Positions 1 to 9,742 are shown, counted from the stretch's first letter. The stretch: 64,000 nt of DNA from Buchnera aphidicola (Aphis fabae) (GCF_009069125.1 NZ_CP042427.1:1-64000), one strand, 5' to 3'. A program made the numbers and translations. The notes: generated by a model not told the origin, from the sequence alone.

Positions 1-83
1 GTGAATCAATTTGTTTAGCATCACAAACTTTTCAAGGAACAATAACAGATCTATTAAATTCAAAAAAAAATATTATTGGATAA
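1..83 (+). CDS. lpdA: dihydrolipoyl dehydrogenase, C-terminal end only (partial)
   Basis: Only the last 26 codons are in the window. The frame starting at base 3 reads ESICLASQTFQGTITDLLN and ends at TAA 81-83, matching the end of E. coli LpdA (HES.GLAAEVFEGSITDL). LpdA is the E3 flavoprotein shared by the pyruvate and 2-oxoglutarate dehydrogenase complexes; it reoxidises dihydrolipoyl groups with NAD+. In Buchnera it follows aceE-aceF, which should lie just upstream. The stop codon lies inside the left arm of the palindrome at 80-176. The match is short, so identity rests on this tail and on the neighbouring speD-speE. Confidence 0.8.
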   Translation, partial: ESICLASQTFQGTITDLLNSKKNIIG

Positions 84-176
84 CATTTAACATCGTTCTT
101 TTAGAACAAGAAAAGATTATAGAAATATTATTTCTATAATCTTTTCTTGTTCTAAAAGAACGATGTTAAATGTTAT
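80..176. terminator. 97-base near-perfect palindrome between convergent lpdA and speD, probable bidirectional terminator
   Basis: Bases 80-127 are the exact reverse complement of 129-176, with base 128 as the only unpaired position, giving 48 paired bases without mismatch. It sits between the 3' ends of lpdA (plus) and speD (minus), which is where a shared terminator is expected. On the minus strand a run of T (complement of the A run at 62-70) follows about 10 bases after the stem; on the plus strand TTTGTTTAAATATA follows. The terminator role is inferred; the palindrome is seen directly. Confidence 0.75.
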
Positions 177-208
177 TTGTTTAAATATATATATAAATTA
201 TATTAATT

Positions 209-1015
209 TTATATTGATTCTATCATTGGAATATTTCTGCCATGATATATTTCTCTCATTTCTTTCCATAACAAGTCAACAATATAAGAACGTTCTTCTT
301 TTGATAAATCTTTTACACTAGTATTAAATAGATAATTCTGTAAATGAAACTCTCTTAACAACATTCGAGTATGAAAAATATTTTCTTGGTATATATTTAC
401 ATCAAGCATATCATACATAGATTTAATATTATTAGACATGAAGTTTTGAATAGAGTTGATTTTATGATCAATAAAATGTTTTACTCCATCAATATCTCTA
501 GTAAAGCCTCTGACACGATATTCAATTGTTACAATATCTGATTCTAATTGGTTTATAAGATAATTTAGCGCATTCAGAGGAGATATGATTCCACAAGTTG
601 AAACTTCAATATCTGCTCGAAAAGTACAAATTCCACTTTGAGGATGACTCTCTGGATATGTATGAACACAAATATGACTTTTATCTAGATGAGCTAAAAC
701 AGAAGATGAAATAATATTATTATTTTTTTTTTCAATATTCACTGTATCTAAATTTATTGGTTCCTCACATACTAATATAGTTACACTAGCGCCTTGTGGA
801 TCATAATCTTGATGAAATATATTTAGCACATTAGCACCAATAATTGAACATGTTTTTTTTAATATTTTTGTTAATCGAATAGCATTATATTGTTCATCAA
901 TATATGCAATATAGCTATTTCTTGAATTATTAGTATTTGCATAACAAATATCATAGATACAAAAACTTAGGCTTTTAGTTAAATTATTAAAGCCATATAA
1001 TTTTAGTTTTTGCAA
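209..1015 (-). CDS. speD: S-adenosylmethionine decarboxylase proenzyme
   Basis: The 268-residue protein aligns along its full length with E. coli SpeD (264 residues), from [19 protein letters not shown] to the C-terminal [12 protein letters not shown]. The enzyme is made as a proenzyme that cleaves itself and turns a serine into the pyruvoyl cofactor. The cleavage site is visible as HLDK-SHIC, so the pyruvoyl group would come from Ser113. It decarboxylates S-adenosylmethionine to give the aminopropyl donor used by SpeE. speD lies 27 bases downstream of speE in the same direction, so the pair is probably one operon as in E. coli. Confidence 0.97.
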   Translation of the reverse strand: MQKLKLYGFNNLTKSLSFCIYDICYANTNNSRNSYIAYIDEQYNAIRLTKILKKTCSIIGANVLNIFHQDYDPQGASVTILVCEEPINLDTVNIEKKNNNIISSSVLAHLDKSHICVHTYPESHPQSGICTFRADIEVSTCGIISPLNALNYLINQLESDIVTIEYRVRGFTRDIDGVKHFIDHKINSIQNFMSNNIKSMYDMLDVNIYQENIFHTRMLLREFHLQNYLFNTSVKDLSKEERSYIVDLLWKEMREIYHGRNIPMIESI

Positions 1016-1042
1016 TTTAATTACTCTCCTATGAAAGGATTT

Positions 1043-1903
1043 CTAACTTTTATCTAACGTATTAATTATATATTGAGGTAAAGAAAAACTGCTTATATGT
1101 ATGTGAGGGTTATAGTAGTTAAAAATTAATTTTGTTTTTTTTATACGAGATTTTAACTTTTCGAGATTAGTTAAACGTAATTCTATATTATCAGAGCCCC
1201 ATGCAAACATCATTGTTCCTCCATAATACGTAGGAATTGCTGCTTGATAAAAACTAGCATCGTAAAAATATTTTTTTAAATTTTTATAAGTTGAAACAAT
1301 TTCATTTTTTTGAAAAAAAGAAACGCCATTTTGTGCTACAAAAATTCCATTTTTTTTAAGATTTTTTTTACAATTTAAATAAAACTCCGAAATAAACAAA
1401 CTTTTTCCAGGTCCAATTGGATCTGTAGAATCAGATATAATCAAATCAAATTTTTTATTTGTTTTTTTTACAAAATTTAATCCATTATCAATAATTAGTT
1501 CTAAACGAGGATCTTCATATGCATTATTACTATGAGTGGGAAAATATTTTTTACATAAATTAATAATACTAATATCAATTTCTACCATAGTAATATTATT
1601 AATGTTTTTATGTTTACATACTTCTCTTAATATACCTCCATCACCTCCACCTACTATTAAGACATCTTTGATTAATCCATGAGAAAATATAGGTACATGA
1701 CTTAACATTTCATGATATATAAATTCATCTTTTTCTGTAGTTTGAACTATATTGTCTATAGTCATTATTCTACCCATAACTGAATTATCAAATATTTTAA
1801 TATCATGATATTTGTTTTTTTGTTGATATAATATTTTATCAATTAAAAAATATTGTCCAAGATGACAATGAAGTGTTTCATGCCATATTTTTTTATTAAT
1901 CAT
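1043..1903 (-). CDS. speE: spermidine synthase (polyamine aminopropyltransferase)
   Basis: 286 residues, family length. The Rossmann-type glycine motif VGGGDGG is at residues 84-90 and the catalytic signature DSTDPIGPG is at 158-166, with D158 and D161 at the positions known from E. coli. It transfers an aminopropyl group from decarboxylated S-adenosylmethionine to putrescine, making spermidine and methylthioadenosine. It is the first gene of the speE-speD unit; the methylthioadenosine it releases is the substrate of Mtn, encoded just upstream. The 209 bases before it (1904-2112) hold no ORF I can support. Confidence 0.97.
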   Translation of the reverse strand: MINKKIWHETLHCHLGQYFLIDKILYQQKNKYHDIKIFDNSVMGRIMTIDNIVQTTEKDEFIYHEMLSHVPIFSHGLIKDVLIVGGGDGGILREVCKHKNINNITMVEIDISIINLCKKYFPTHSNNAYEDPRLELIIDNGLNFVKKTNKKFDLIISDSTDPIGPGKSLFISEFYLNCKKNLKKNGIFVAQNGVSFFQKNEIVSTYKNLKKYFYDASFYQAAIPTYYGGTMMFAWGSDNIELRLTNLEKLKSRIKKTKLIFNYYNPHIHISSFSLPQYIINTLDKS

Positions 1904-2112
1904 GGTATTTTTTTTACCCTTAAATATATTAATAATAAATTATTTAGTAATTGATTGTAAGTGCAGTGAAATAATAGAGTTTATTTTTAGATTTTTTTAA
2001 AGAAGGATAATGATTTTTTATTAAGTATTTTAAAATAGTTTATAATCAATTAGTATTTAAAAATACTTTAATTTAGTAAAGATTATCAAAAATATTAGGA
2101 TAATGCTATTAT

Positions 2113-2829
2113 TTATTCAATAGATTTATAAAATTTTGTATATTCCAGTATTAGTTTCACCAAACTAGCAGATTGTGATGATGCAATTGATATATTTTTT
2201 TTAAAATTTAATGTGGCTTGTTTATCAGATAAATCAGATATTGATTTTATAACAATCAATGGAATATGAAATTGATAACACACTTGTGCTATTGCTGTGG
2301 ACTCCATTTCTACTGCAATTGCAGAAGAGAATTGAAATTTTAATTTATTAATTAAATTTTCTCCTCTAATAAATGAATCTCCAGTAAGAAGAAGTCCTGT
2401 ATTAAATTGATATTTAAATTTCATAGCAATTTCTATAACAATATGATATAGATTTTTATTGATTTTAAATTTTTTTGGATATTGAGGTATTTGTCCTCTA
2501 GAATATCCAAAATTTATTAAATTTACATCATAGTAACATAACTCATTAGGAATAATAATATCTCCTATTTGTAGTTTCGGGTATAAGCTACCTGCCGAAC
2601 CGCTATTAATAATAATATTAGGTTTAAATAAATTAATAAGAATCATAGATGCAATACTAGCTGAAACTTTTCCAATACCAGACCTTATTAAAAAAATATT
2701 ATTTTTTTTAAATGTTCCTATATAAATTTTAAATTGCCCGATATTTTTTATTTGTTTACAATTTATAATTTTTTTAAACATTTTAACTTCTTGATCTAAA
2801 GCACCAATAATTCCAATATTTATATTCAT
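2113..2829 (-). CDS. mtn: 5'-methylthioadenosine/S-adenosylhomocysteine nucleosidase
   Basis: 238 residues, close to E. coli Mtn (232). The N-terminus GIIGALDQEV carries the general-acid glutamate (E14 here, E12 in E. coli). The NSGSAGS ribose/phosphate-side motif, VEMESTAIAQV and the catalytic aspartate in SISDLSD are all present. It cleaves methylthioadenosine and S-adenosylhomocysteine, relieving product inhibition of spermidine synthesis and methyltransferases. Its position beside speE-speD therefore makes sense metabolically. It lies 29 bases downstream of erpA, same strand. Also called pfs or mtnN. Confidence 0.96.
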   Translation of the reverse strand: MNINIGIIGALDQEVKMFKKIINCKQIKNIGQFKIYIGTFKKNNIFLIRSGIGKVSASIASMILINLFKPNIIINSGSAGSLYPKLQIGDIIIPNELCYYDVNLINFGYSRGQIPQYPKKFKINKNLYHIVIEIAMKFKYQFNTGLLLTGDSFIRGENLINKLKFQFSSAIAVEMESTAIAQVCYQFHIPLIVIKSISDLSDKQATLNFKKNISIASSQSASLVKLILEYTKFYKSIE

Positions 2830-2858
2830 ATTGATTAATTTTAACTGTTTTAATTGTT

Positions 2859-3203
2859 TTAAATATTAAATGATGAACCACATCCACATGTATTTTTTGC
2901 ATTTGGATTATATACTATAAATTTAGATCCTTCTAAATTTTCTACATAATCTATTTTCCCACCTTTTAAATATTGCAAACTAATAGGATCAATAATCAGA
3001 CAAATATTTTCTTGATTAATTAACATATCGTTTTTATTTATATTTTCATCAAAAGTAAATTGATATTGAAATCCACTACATCCACCACCAAGAATATATA
3101 TTCTGAATTTAAGATTTTTATTTTTTTTAATTAAAATAAAACTTTTTATTTTTTTAATAGCAGTTTTTGTTAGTTGAATATGATTATTAATAATGTTTTT
3201 CAC
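2859..3203 (-). CDS. erpA: iron-sulfur cluster insertion protein ErpA
   Basis: A-type Fe-S carrier. The three ligand cysteines are visible in GGGCSGFQ and the C-terminal CGCGSS, and the LEGS.F.V.NPNAK block matches E. coli ErpA. I chose the GTG at 3203-3201 because it yields exactly 114 residues, the E. coli length, starting [12 protein letters not shown]. An upstream ATG at 3263 would add 20 hydrophobic-rich residues unlike the family and shows no Shine-Dalgarno sequence; it remains the alternative. ErpA delivers clusters to apoproteins such as IspG/IspH of the isoprenoid pathway. Confidence 0.93.
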   Translation of the reverse strand: MKNIINNHIQLTKTAIKKIKSFILIKKNKNLKFRIYILGGGCSGFQYQFTFDENINKNDMLINQENICLIIDPISLQYLKGGKIDYVENLEGSKFIVYNPNAKNTCGCGSSFNI

Positions 3204-3318
3204 TTTAAATATATTCTCAAAATATTTAGATATTATTGAAAATAAGATATGATATCTTATCATGGAATAAATAATTTAAAAAAATGAATATCGATTAATT
3301 ATTAGTAATTAATTGATT

Positions 3319-3355
3319 CCTTGCGCCGATAGATTGTTTTTTTTATTGGCGCAGG
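3319..3355. other. GC-rich hairpin between ftsZ and erpA
   Basis: TGCGCC at 3322-3327 pairs with GGCGCA at 3348-3353, and CC/GG extend the stem outside, around a loop of 20 bases. It stands out in a very A+T-rich gap of about 230 bases. It lies after the ftsZ stop and before the erpA start (both minus), so it may end the ftsZ transcript or act in the erpA leader. No T run follows on either strand, so a classic terminator is doubtful. In E. coli lpxC, secM and secA lie downstream of ftsZ; none is recognisable here. Confidence 0.4.
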
Positions 3356-3433
3356 TTATAATTGTATAATAAAAAATATAAAAATTAATAAGACTTAGTT
3401 ATATCTTATAGTTAAAATTTTTAATTAAAAAAA

Positions 3434-4588
3434 TTAATCAGATTTTTTTCGAAGAAATGCGGGAATATCCAAATATTCTGGTTCTTTACGTTTTGCATGT
3501 TCTGTTTCTTTAATTTCATTCTTTATATTTTTTTTATCTAATGTTGAAGATGACATATTTAAATATTGATAACGATAATCTATTAATTTTTCTTTGGAAG
3601 CTTTATTTTTAATTTGATTAATATCTGAGTATTTTTCCATACCAATTCCAGTTGCTACTACTGTTACTCGAAGCGTATCATTCATATCAGGGTCTAAAGA
3701 AGTTCCGATTACAACTGTTGCATTGTCTGAAGCAAAAGATCTAATAGTATTTCCTACAGTTTCAAATTCATCTAACTTTAAATCAAAGCCAGCAGTAATA
3801 TTAACTAACACACCACGAGCTCCTGATAAATCTATATCTTCTAATAAAGGACTAGATATTGCTATTTCTGCAGCTTCTTCAGCACGGTTTTCTCCAGAAG
3901 ATATTCCTGTTCCCATCATTGCATATCCCATTTCTACCATAACAGTTCGAACATCAGCAAAATCTACATTCATAAGACCAGGTCTTGTAATTAGTTCCGC
4001 AATACCTTGTACAGCTCCTTTTAATACGTTATTTGCAGCACCAAAAGCATCTAATAAGGAAATACCTCGACTGAGTACTTTAAGTAATTTATCATTTGGT
4101 ATTGTAATTAAAGAATCTACATACTTTGATAACTCAATAACACCTTGATCAGCTACAATCATTCTTTTTTTACCTTCAAAATTAAAAGGTTTTGTTACTA
4201 CAGCTACAGTTAAAATACCTAATTCTTTTGCGATTTCTGCTACTACTGGTGCAGCACCAGTTCCAGTTCCACCTCCCATACCGGCAGCTATGAAAACCAT
4301 ATCAGAACCATCTAATGCAGATTTTAATAGTTCTTTGTCTTCTTCTGCTGAATTTCGTCCAATTTCTGGATTTGCACCAGCTCCTAGACCTTTAGTAATA
4401 TTATTTCCTATTTGAATAGTTTGACCTACTTCTATTTTTCTTAAAGCTTGGGCATCAGTATTAATGGCAAAAAATTCAACACCTTCAATACGCTCTCTGA
4501 CCATGTATTCTACTGCATTACCACCACCTCCACCAACACCAACTACTTTAATTATTGCATTATTACTTAATTCTACAGGTTCAAACAT
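3434..4588 (-). CDS. ftsZ: cell division protein FtsZ
   Basis: 384 residues, as in E. coli (383). Tubulin-like GTPase that polymerises into the division ring. The nucleotide-binding signature GGGTGTG is at residues 105-111 and the T7 synergy loop NVDFADV is present. A variable linker leads to the conserved C-terminal tail [13 protein letters not shown], which binds FtsA. It is the last gene of the minus-strand dcw cluster, 49 bases after ftsA. The conserved tail implies that FtsA tethering is still used. Base composition is less A+T-biased than in its neighbours, as expected for a strongly constrained gene. Confidence 0.98.
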   Translation of the reverse strand: MFEPVELSNNAIIKVVGVGGGGGNAVEYMVRERIEGVEFFAINTDAQALRKIEVGQTIQIGNNITKGLGAGANPEIGRNSAEEDKELLKSALDGSDMVFIAAGMGGGTGTGAAPVVAEIAKELGILTVAVVTKPFNFEGKKRMIVADQGVIELSKYVDSLITIPNDKLLKVLSRGISLLDAFGAANNVLKGAVQGIAELITRPGLMNVDFADVRTVMVEMGYAMMGTGISSGENRAEEAAEIAISSPLLEDIDLSGARGVLVNITAGFDLKLDEFETVGNTIRSFASDNATVVIGTSLDPDMNDTLRVTVVATGIGMEKYSDINQIKNKASKEKLIDYRYQYLNMSSSTLDKKNIKNEIKETEHAKRKEPEYLDIPAFLRKKSD

Positions 4589-4637
4589 AATTTAATTCCA
4601 TTATCTATCTTAAATTTTAGAGATGTTTAAAATTGAT

Positions 4638-5894
4638 TTAAAACTCTTTTTTAAACCAGTTATTAATTTGTTTAAACCATTTTTCAATAAAAGAACTTTC
4701 TTTGTTTATATTTTTAGATTGTAAGTAAAATTCTTTTCCATAGTGTAACAAGCCCACTACTGTTGAATAATGTGGTTCAGTTATATTTTCTATTAATCCT
4801 GAAATATTTATAGGTTTAGCAATTCGAATTTTATTTTGAAAAATTTTTTCTGCATATTTACTTAGCAATGAAATAGTTGAAGCGCCTCCTGTTAATACTA
4901 TACCACTTGATAATTGATATTTCTTGCCTTCTTTATAAAGTTTATTTTGTATATAAATAATTCTATGATTAATTAGAGTTAACAGTTCATTATATCTTGA
5001 TTCAATTACTTCTGAAACGGTATCTAATTGTATATTTTTAAATAAATTTTGATATTTTTCAGATAATTCAGCATCAATTGATGATTCTACAGGCTTTTTT
5101 AATGAAGAACTATAATTCATTTTTATGATTTCTGAATCAGAATAAGAAGTACTAAATGCATATGAAATATCTTTAGTTACAATATTTCCTGCATATGGAA
5201 TTACTTGACTATCTTGTATAAATCCATCAATATATGTAGTAAAATCTATTGTTCCTCCTCCTATATCAATCATACATACACCTAATTTACACTCTTCTTC
5301 AGTTAATACGGCTTTACTAGATGCAAGACCAGAAAAAATCAATTGATCAACTTTTATATTACATGTTTCTACTGCTTTAATAATATTTTTAGCTATATTT
5401 TCATAACAAGTAATCAAATGAACTCTGACTTGCATTCTTGTTCCTGATAAACCTATCGGGTTTTTTATTCCAGACTGTTGATCTATTGAATATTCTTGTG
5501 GAATAACATGTAGTATATGATGTTCATTTGGAATCTTAACTGATTTTGCAGTATGTATGACATTTTCTATATCTTCTTTTGTGACTTCATCTTCAGAAAT
5601 AGGTACTATTCCAATTTCATTTTGACAATTAATATATTTACTAGATAAAGATAAATATACAGAAGTAATATTACAATTAGCCATAATTTCAGCTTGATAA
5701 ATAGATTCTTGTATACATGAGACAACAGTATCTAAATTATCGATTCTACCTTTATCTATTCCTTTTGATTTACATATTCCAATTCCAATTATTTTTATTG
5801 TACTATCTATTAAAATTTCACCTACTAAAGTAACTACTTTAGTTGTTCCTACTTCCAGTCCTACTACCAATTTTTTATTTGTTGAAATAATCAT
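4638..5894 (-). CDS. ftsA: cell division protein FtsA
   Basis: 418 residues (E. coli 420). Actin-fold ATPase that tethers FtsZ to the inner membrane. The phosphate-binding motif VGLEVGTTKV is near the N-terminus, MIDIGGGTIDF mid-protein and LTGGAS near residue 335. The C-terminus FIEKWFKQINNWFKKEF is an amphipathic, Trp/Phe-rich membrane-targeting helix like that of E. coli. In E. coli the order is ftsQ-ftsA-ftsZ; here ftsQ is absent and a 385-base gap precedes ftsA. Confidence 0.97.
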   Translation of the reverse strand: MIISTNKKLVVGLEVGTTKVVTLVGEILIDSTIKIIGIGICKSKGIDKGRIDNLDTVVSCIQESIYQAEIMANCNITSVYLSLSSKYINCQNEIGIVPISEDEVTKEDIENVIHTAKSVKIPNEHHILHVIPQEYSIDQQSGIKNPIGLSGTRMQVRVHLITCYENIAKNIIKAVETCNIKVDQLIFSGLASSKAVLTEEECKLGVCMIDIGGGTIDFTTYIDGFIQDSQVIPYAGNIVTKDISYAFSTSYSDSEIIKMNYSSSLKKPVESSIDAELSEKYQNLFKNIQLDTVSEVIESRYNELLTLINHRIIYIQNKLYKEGKKYQLSSGIVLTGGASTISLLSKYAEKIFQNKIRIAKPINISGLIENITEPHYSTVVGLLHYGKEFYLQSKNINKESSFIEKWFKQINNWFKKEF

Positions 5895-6279
5895 TATTTC
5901 TTAGCCTGTACTATATTTTTTCAATTATTACTTTTATTATAAATTAGGATTTATGATATTTTATATTCTAATTGTTTGATATCAACAATGTTTTTAAAAT
6001 TGTTTATTTAGACAGAAATAAGTTTTTAAATATCTAATTTTTTTTAAAATTTTTTTATATCATATTTCATAATATTTATTAAAAAAAAGTAAATTTATTA
6101 AAAAAGTAAATTTATTAAAATATAGAAATCTTATTAAATAACATATTTATGTTGATTATGTTTCATGAGTAATAAAATATGTTTTTTTGAATAAATTTAT
6201 TTAGTAATGATAAATGTTTGATTTTACAATATTTTCATATTTAAAGTATATTTTAAATAATAATATGAATAATTTTTTA
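5895..6279. other. 385-base gap at the position of ftsQ; no intact gene
   Basis: In E. coli ftsQ lies between ddlB and ftsA. Here the interval holds no ORF of useful length and no recognisable FtsQ motif on either strand. It is almost pure A/T and contains a short imperfect repeat, ATTTATT-A(n)-GTAA, at 6074-6092 and 6093-6109 with a third partial copy at 6110-6120. I read it as a fully decayed ftsQ locus that may now hold the ftsA promoter. No promoter could be assigned reliably in such A+T-rich DNA. Confidence 0.6.
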
Positions 6280-7212
6280 TTAAATAGTTGGTATAATAGT
6301 TTTATTTAAAATTTTTAGTACTAATTCATCAAATGATATACCTATGGCATTTGCAGATATTGGAAGTAAACTACGATGTGTCATACCGGGAATAGTATTT
6401 ATTTCTAGTAACCAAAATTTATTATTATTATCTAATATTACATCAATTCTACCACATCCATTACATCCTAATATATTCCAAGCCTTTTTTGCTATTTTGT
6501 TTAATTTTTTTTCTTGCTCTAAATTTAATCCACTTGGACATAAATATTTCGTAGAAGATAATTGATATTTTGAAGAATAATCATAAAAATTATTGTTTGT
6601 GATAATTTGAATGGAAGGTAATATTTTTTGATCAAGAATTGAAATGGTATATTCTTTTCCTGTTATAAATTTTTCTAATAAAATAGTGTCACTATAATTA
6701 AATGCTATATTAATTGCATTTTTTAGTTGATCTTTTGAATCAACTACTTTTATTCCTATACTTGATCCTTGATTATTGGGTTTTACTAAAAGAGGATACT
6801 CTAATTTGAAAAATTTTTTTATTGAGAAAAAATCTAAATTATTTAAAATATCTTCTTTTTGGAGATATATATCTGGTAATACAGGAAGACCATTAGCTGC
6901 CCATAATAATTTAGTTTTTTTCTTATCTAAAGCAATAGAAGATGCCATAATTCCACTACCAGTATAAGGAATATTTAAATATTCTAATACCCCTTGAATG
7001 CTACCATCCTCTCCTCCTTTTCCATGAAGCGCAATATATGCAGTATTAAAATTTTGTTTTTTTAATTGCATAACAGGAAAATCACGTGTATCAAATGGAT
7101 ATGCATTAATACCAGATCGAATTAAACTTTTTAACACTGCATATCCTGATGCAATTGATATTTTTCTTTCTGTAGAATTTCCACCTAATAATACTGCTAC
7201 TTTTTTTTTCAT
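6280..7212 (-). CDS. ddlB: D-alanine--D-alanine ligase B
   Basis: 310 residues (E. coli DdlB 306). ATP-grasp enzyme that joins two D-alanines for the end of the peptidoglycan stem peptide, which MurF then adds. The N-terminal VAVLLGGNSTERKIS and HGKGGEDGSIQG, the ATP-binding KPNNQGSSIGI and the C-terminal metal-binding LEINTIPGMTH are all present. It lies 4 bases downstream of the murC stop in the same direction, so the two are co-transcribed. ftsQ, which follows it in E. coli, is missing. Confidence 0.97.
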   Translation of the reverse strand: MKKKVAVLLGGNSTERKISIASGYAVLKSLIRSGINAYPFDTRDFPVMQLKKQNFNTAYIALHGKGGEDGSIQGVLEYLNIPYTGSGIMASSIALDKKKTKLLWAANGLPVLPDIYLQKEDILNNLDFFSIKKFFKLEYPLLVKPNNQGSSIGIKVVDSKDQLKNAINIAFNYSDTILLEKFITGKEYTISILDQKILPSIQIITNNNFYDYSSKYQLSSTKYLCPSGLNLEQEKKLNKIAKKAWNILGCNGCGRIDVILDNNNKFWLLEINTIPGMTHRSLLPISANAIGISFDELVLKILNKTIIPTI

Positions 7213-7216
7213 ATTA

Positions 7217-8655
7217 TCACTTTTTTTTTTGAATAAAAATTTTATTAGCTATTTTTTCTATATTTCCAGCACCTTGTATTAAAATAATATCATTTCCATT
7301 CAAATAGCGAACAATAGAATTTAATATTAGTTTATAATTTTTAATTAAAACTATATTTATATTTTGTGTTTTTTTTATATCATTATATAGTGATTTACTG
7401 TCTGCTCCAGCAATAATATTTTCATGTGCAGAATACACATTTAATATTAATAGTGTATCGACTTGAGATAAAATTTTAACAAAATCGTTATATAAATTAT
7501 ATGTTCTTGTATATCGATGAGGTTGAAATATCATTATTAAATTTTTTTCAGGCCAACTAGTTCTTATTGTTTTAATATTTTCAGATAATTCAGTAGGATG
7601 ATGACCATAGTCATCTATTAATATAATATTTTTTTTTAAAATACTGTTTGTTTTTATTGAGATCGTTCCAAGATATTCAAATCTTCTACACGTACCTTGA
7701 AAATTTTTTAATGATTGAATAATATTCTGATTAGATATTTTTTGATTTGTTGCTACTGCTACTGCAGCTGCTGCATTTAAAGCATTATGTTTTCCAGGTA
7801 TTTTTAAAACAACTTCTAAATTAGATTGATTTTTTCGAACTAAAGTAAAATTTGAAATAAAATTATTTTGTTTATAATAAGAAATATGAATTTCAGCAGT
7901 TTTATTAAATCCATATGTAATAATTTTACATTTTATTTTTGGAATTATATCTTGTATAGCAGGATTGTCTATGCATAATATAACAGTACCATCTGATGGA
8001 ATTATATTTATAAATTTTAAAAATGATTTTTTTAGCAAATTAAAATCATTATTATAATAATTCATATGATCAGATTCAATATTAGTTACAATAATAATTT
8101 TTGGAGTTAAACAAAGAAATGAACCATCACTTTCATCTGCTTCGGCAATAAGATAATCAGAATATCCTAGTTTAGAATAAGAGTTAATTGATTTTATTAA
8201 ACCACCATTAATAATGGTAGGATCTAACTTATTTTCATTAAATATATCAAAAATCATTGCAGTAGTAGTTGTTTTTCCATGTGTTCCAGAAACAGCTATT
8301 CCAAATTTATATTGCATTAATATTTGTAACATTTCTGCTCTTAATAATATAGGAATATTTTTTTTTTTGCTTCTATAATTTCTGGATTAGATGATGAAAT
8401 AGCACTAGATATAATAATTAAATCAATATTTTCAATGTTTTTCTTAGAATGTTGAAAATAAATAATTGCTCCTAATTCTATTAGTTTTTGTGTAATTGCA
8501 GTTTTTGATATATCTGAACCACTAATTTTATATCCTAATTGTAATAAAATTAAAGCAATACCATTCATTCCAGAACCTCCAATACCTATGAAATGAATTT
8601 TATTGAATAATCTATTTTTAAAGAAATTATTTTTTTTTATATTTATTATGTTCAT
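7217..8655 (-). CDS. murC: UDP-N-acetylmuramate--L-alanine ligase, interrupted by a -1 frameshift in an A11 tract
   Basis: The gene is in two frames. The 5' part (8655 to about 8369) encodes the UDP-binding domain with [12 protein letters not shown] and SAIS.SNPEI. The 3' part encodes [12 protein letters not shown] (ATP loop), ADESDGSF and the C-terminal domain with DDYGHHPTE. The break is at a run of 11 A on the coding strand (plus-strand T 8358-8368). With 12 A the reading becomes [16 protein letters not shown], matching E. coli MurC around [21 protein letters not shown], and gives one 479-residue protein (E. coli 491). As written, the first frame stops after [10 protein letters not shown]. 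MurC adds L-Ala to UDP-MurNAc. Transcriptional slippage at the A tract could restore it; a sequencing error is the rival reading. Confidence 0.92.
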
Positions 8656-8680
8656 TTTTATATTTTTAATTGTTTAAGAT

Positions 8681-9742
8681 CTATTTTTGAGAAATATTAT
8701 TAATTATTTTAAAAATTTTCATTGTAGAGTTTCTAACTCTAAGAGAAAATGCTTTTTTTGCCATTATAAGTAATTTTTCTCTATCTAAAGAGTTCAATAT
8801 TTTTAATATCGATTTTATATTAAATTGAGATTGATCAATAATTTTCGCAGCACCATTATTTTCCAAATCTTGTGCATTTAATAATTGTTGTTGATCTTTA
8901 TGTGGATATGGTATAAATATTGCCCCGAGCCCTACAGTGGTGATTTCACTTACAGTTAATGCACCAGAACGAGATATAACTACATCAGCCCATGTGTATG
9001 CAGCAGCCATATCTTCAATAAAACAATGAATTATATGTTGATATAATCCATATTTTTGATATTTTTTTTTTGTTTTTTCTAGTTCATTTTTTCCTACTTG
9101 ATGCCAAATAATAACTTTTGATTTTAAAAAGAGTGATATTTTAGGTAAAATACTATTAAAAATAGATGCACCTTGACTTCCTCCAATAATTAGTATCCTT
9201 AAAGGGCCAGATCTATTTTTAAAACGATAAATAGGAGATGGAATTCTTATAATATCTTCACGAATTGGATTTCCTACAACTTCAGCGTTTGGTAAAGAAC
9301 CTTGAAAAGCTTGCATATTTTTTGTTGATATTTTAGAAAGTAATCGATTTGTAATGCCTGGAATTTTATTTTGTTCATGTAAAACAAAAGGAATTTTTGA
9401 AGTCCATGCTGCTAATCCTCCAGGACCAGATACATACCCCCCCATACCTAGTATAATATTTGGCAAATAACTATTTATAATTTTTTTTATTTTGAAATAT
9501 GATTTTAATATATGTATTGGTGAAGAAATTAAGGTTTTTAAATTAGCATTTCTTAATCCATTAATATGAATGAAATGAATTTTAATGTTATATTTAGGAA
9601 CAATATCAGATTCTATTTTGTCTTTTGTTCCTATCCAATTTACATTCCATCCATTTTTAATTAAATAATTTGCTATAGTGATAGCTGGAAACACATGTCC
9701 ACCACTACCACCCGCTATAATTATAATTTTTTTAGAACTCAT
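8681..9742 (-). CDS. murG: UDP-GlcNAc:lipid I N-acetylglucosaminyltransferase MurG
   Basis: 353 residues (E. coli 355). GT-B glycosyltransferase on the inner face of the membrane that turns lipid I into lipid II. The N-terminal glycine loop IIAGGSGGHVFPA, GMGGYVSGP and HEQN.IPG.TNR, the second glycine-rich loop IIGGSQGA and the sugar-nucleotide region SRSGALTVSE...PYPHKDQQQ are all present. It starts immediately after the ftsW stop and lies 25 bases before murC. Confidence 0.98.
   Translation of the reverse strand: MSSKKIIIIAGGSGGHVFPAITIANYLIKNGWNVNWIGTKDKIESDIVPKYNIKIHFIHINGLRNANLKTLISSPIHILKSYFKIKKIINSYLPNIILGMGGYVSGPGGLAAWTSKIPFVLHEQNKIPGITNRLLSKISTKNMQAFQGSLPNAEVVGNPIREDIIRIPSPIYRFKNRSGPLRILIIGGSQGASIFNSILPKISLFLKSKVIIWHQVGKNELEKTKKKYQKYGLYQHIIHCFIEDMAAAYTWADVVISRSGALTVSEITTVGLGAIFIPYPHKDQQQLLNAQDLENNGAAKIIDQSQFNIKSILKILNSLDREKLLIMAKKAFSLRVRNSTMKIFKIINNISQK

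Noticed and set aside
1904..2112. Possible small gene between speE and mtn
   Set aside because: No ORF with a plausible start or coding pattern on either strand.
3723..4148. 141-codon plus-strand ORF
   Set aside because: It is the antisense shadow of ftsZ, which has full family identity on the minus strand.
6074..6120. Possible CRISPR-like or functional tandem repeat
   Set aside because: Two and a half short A/T units with no spacers; compatible with slippage in decaying DNA.
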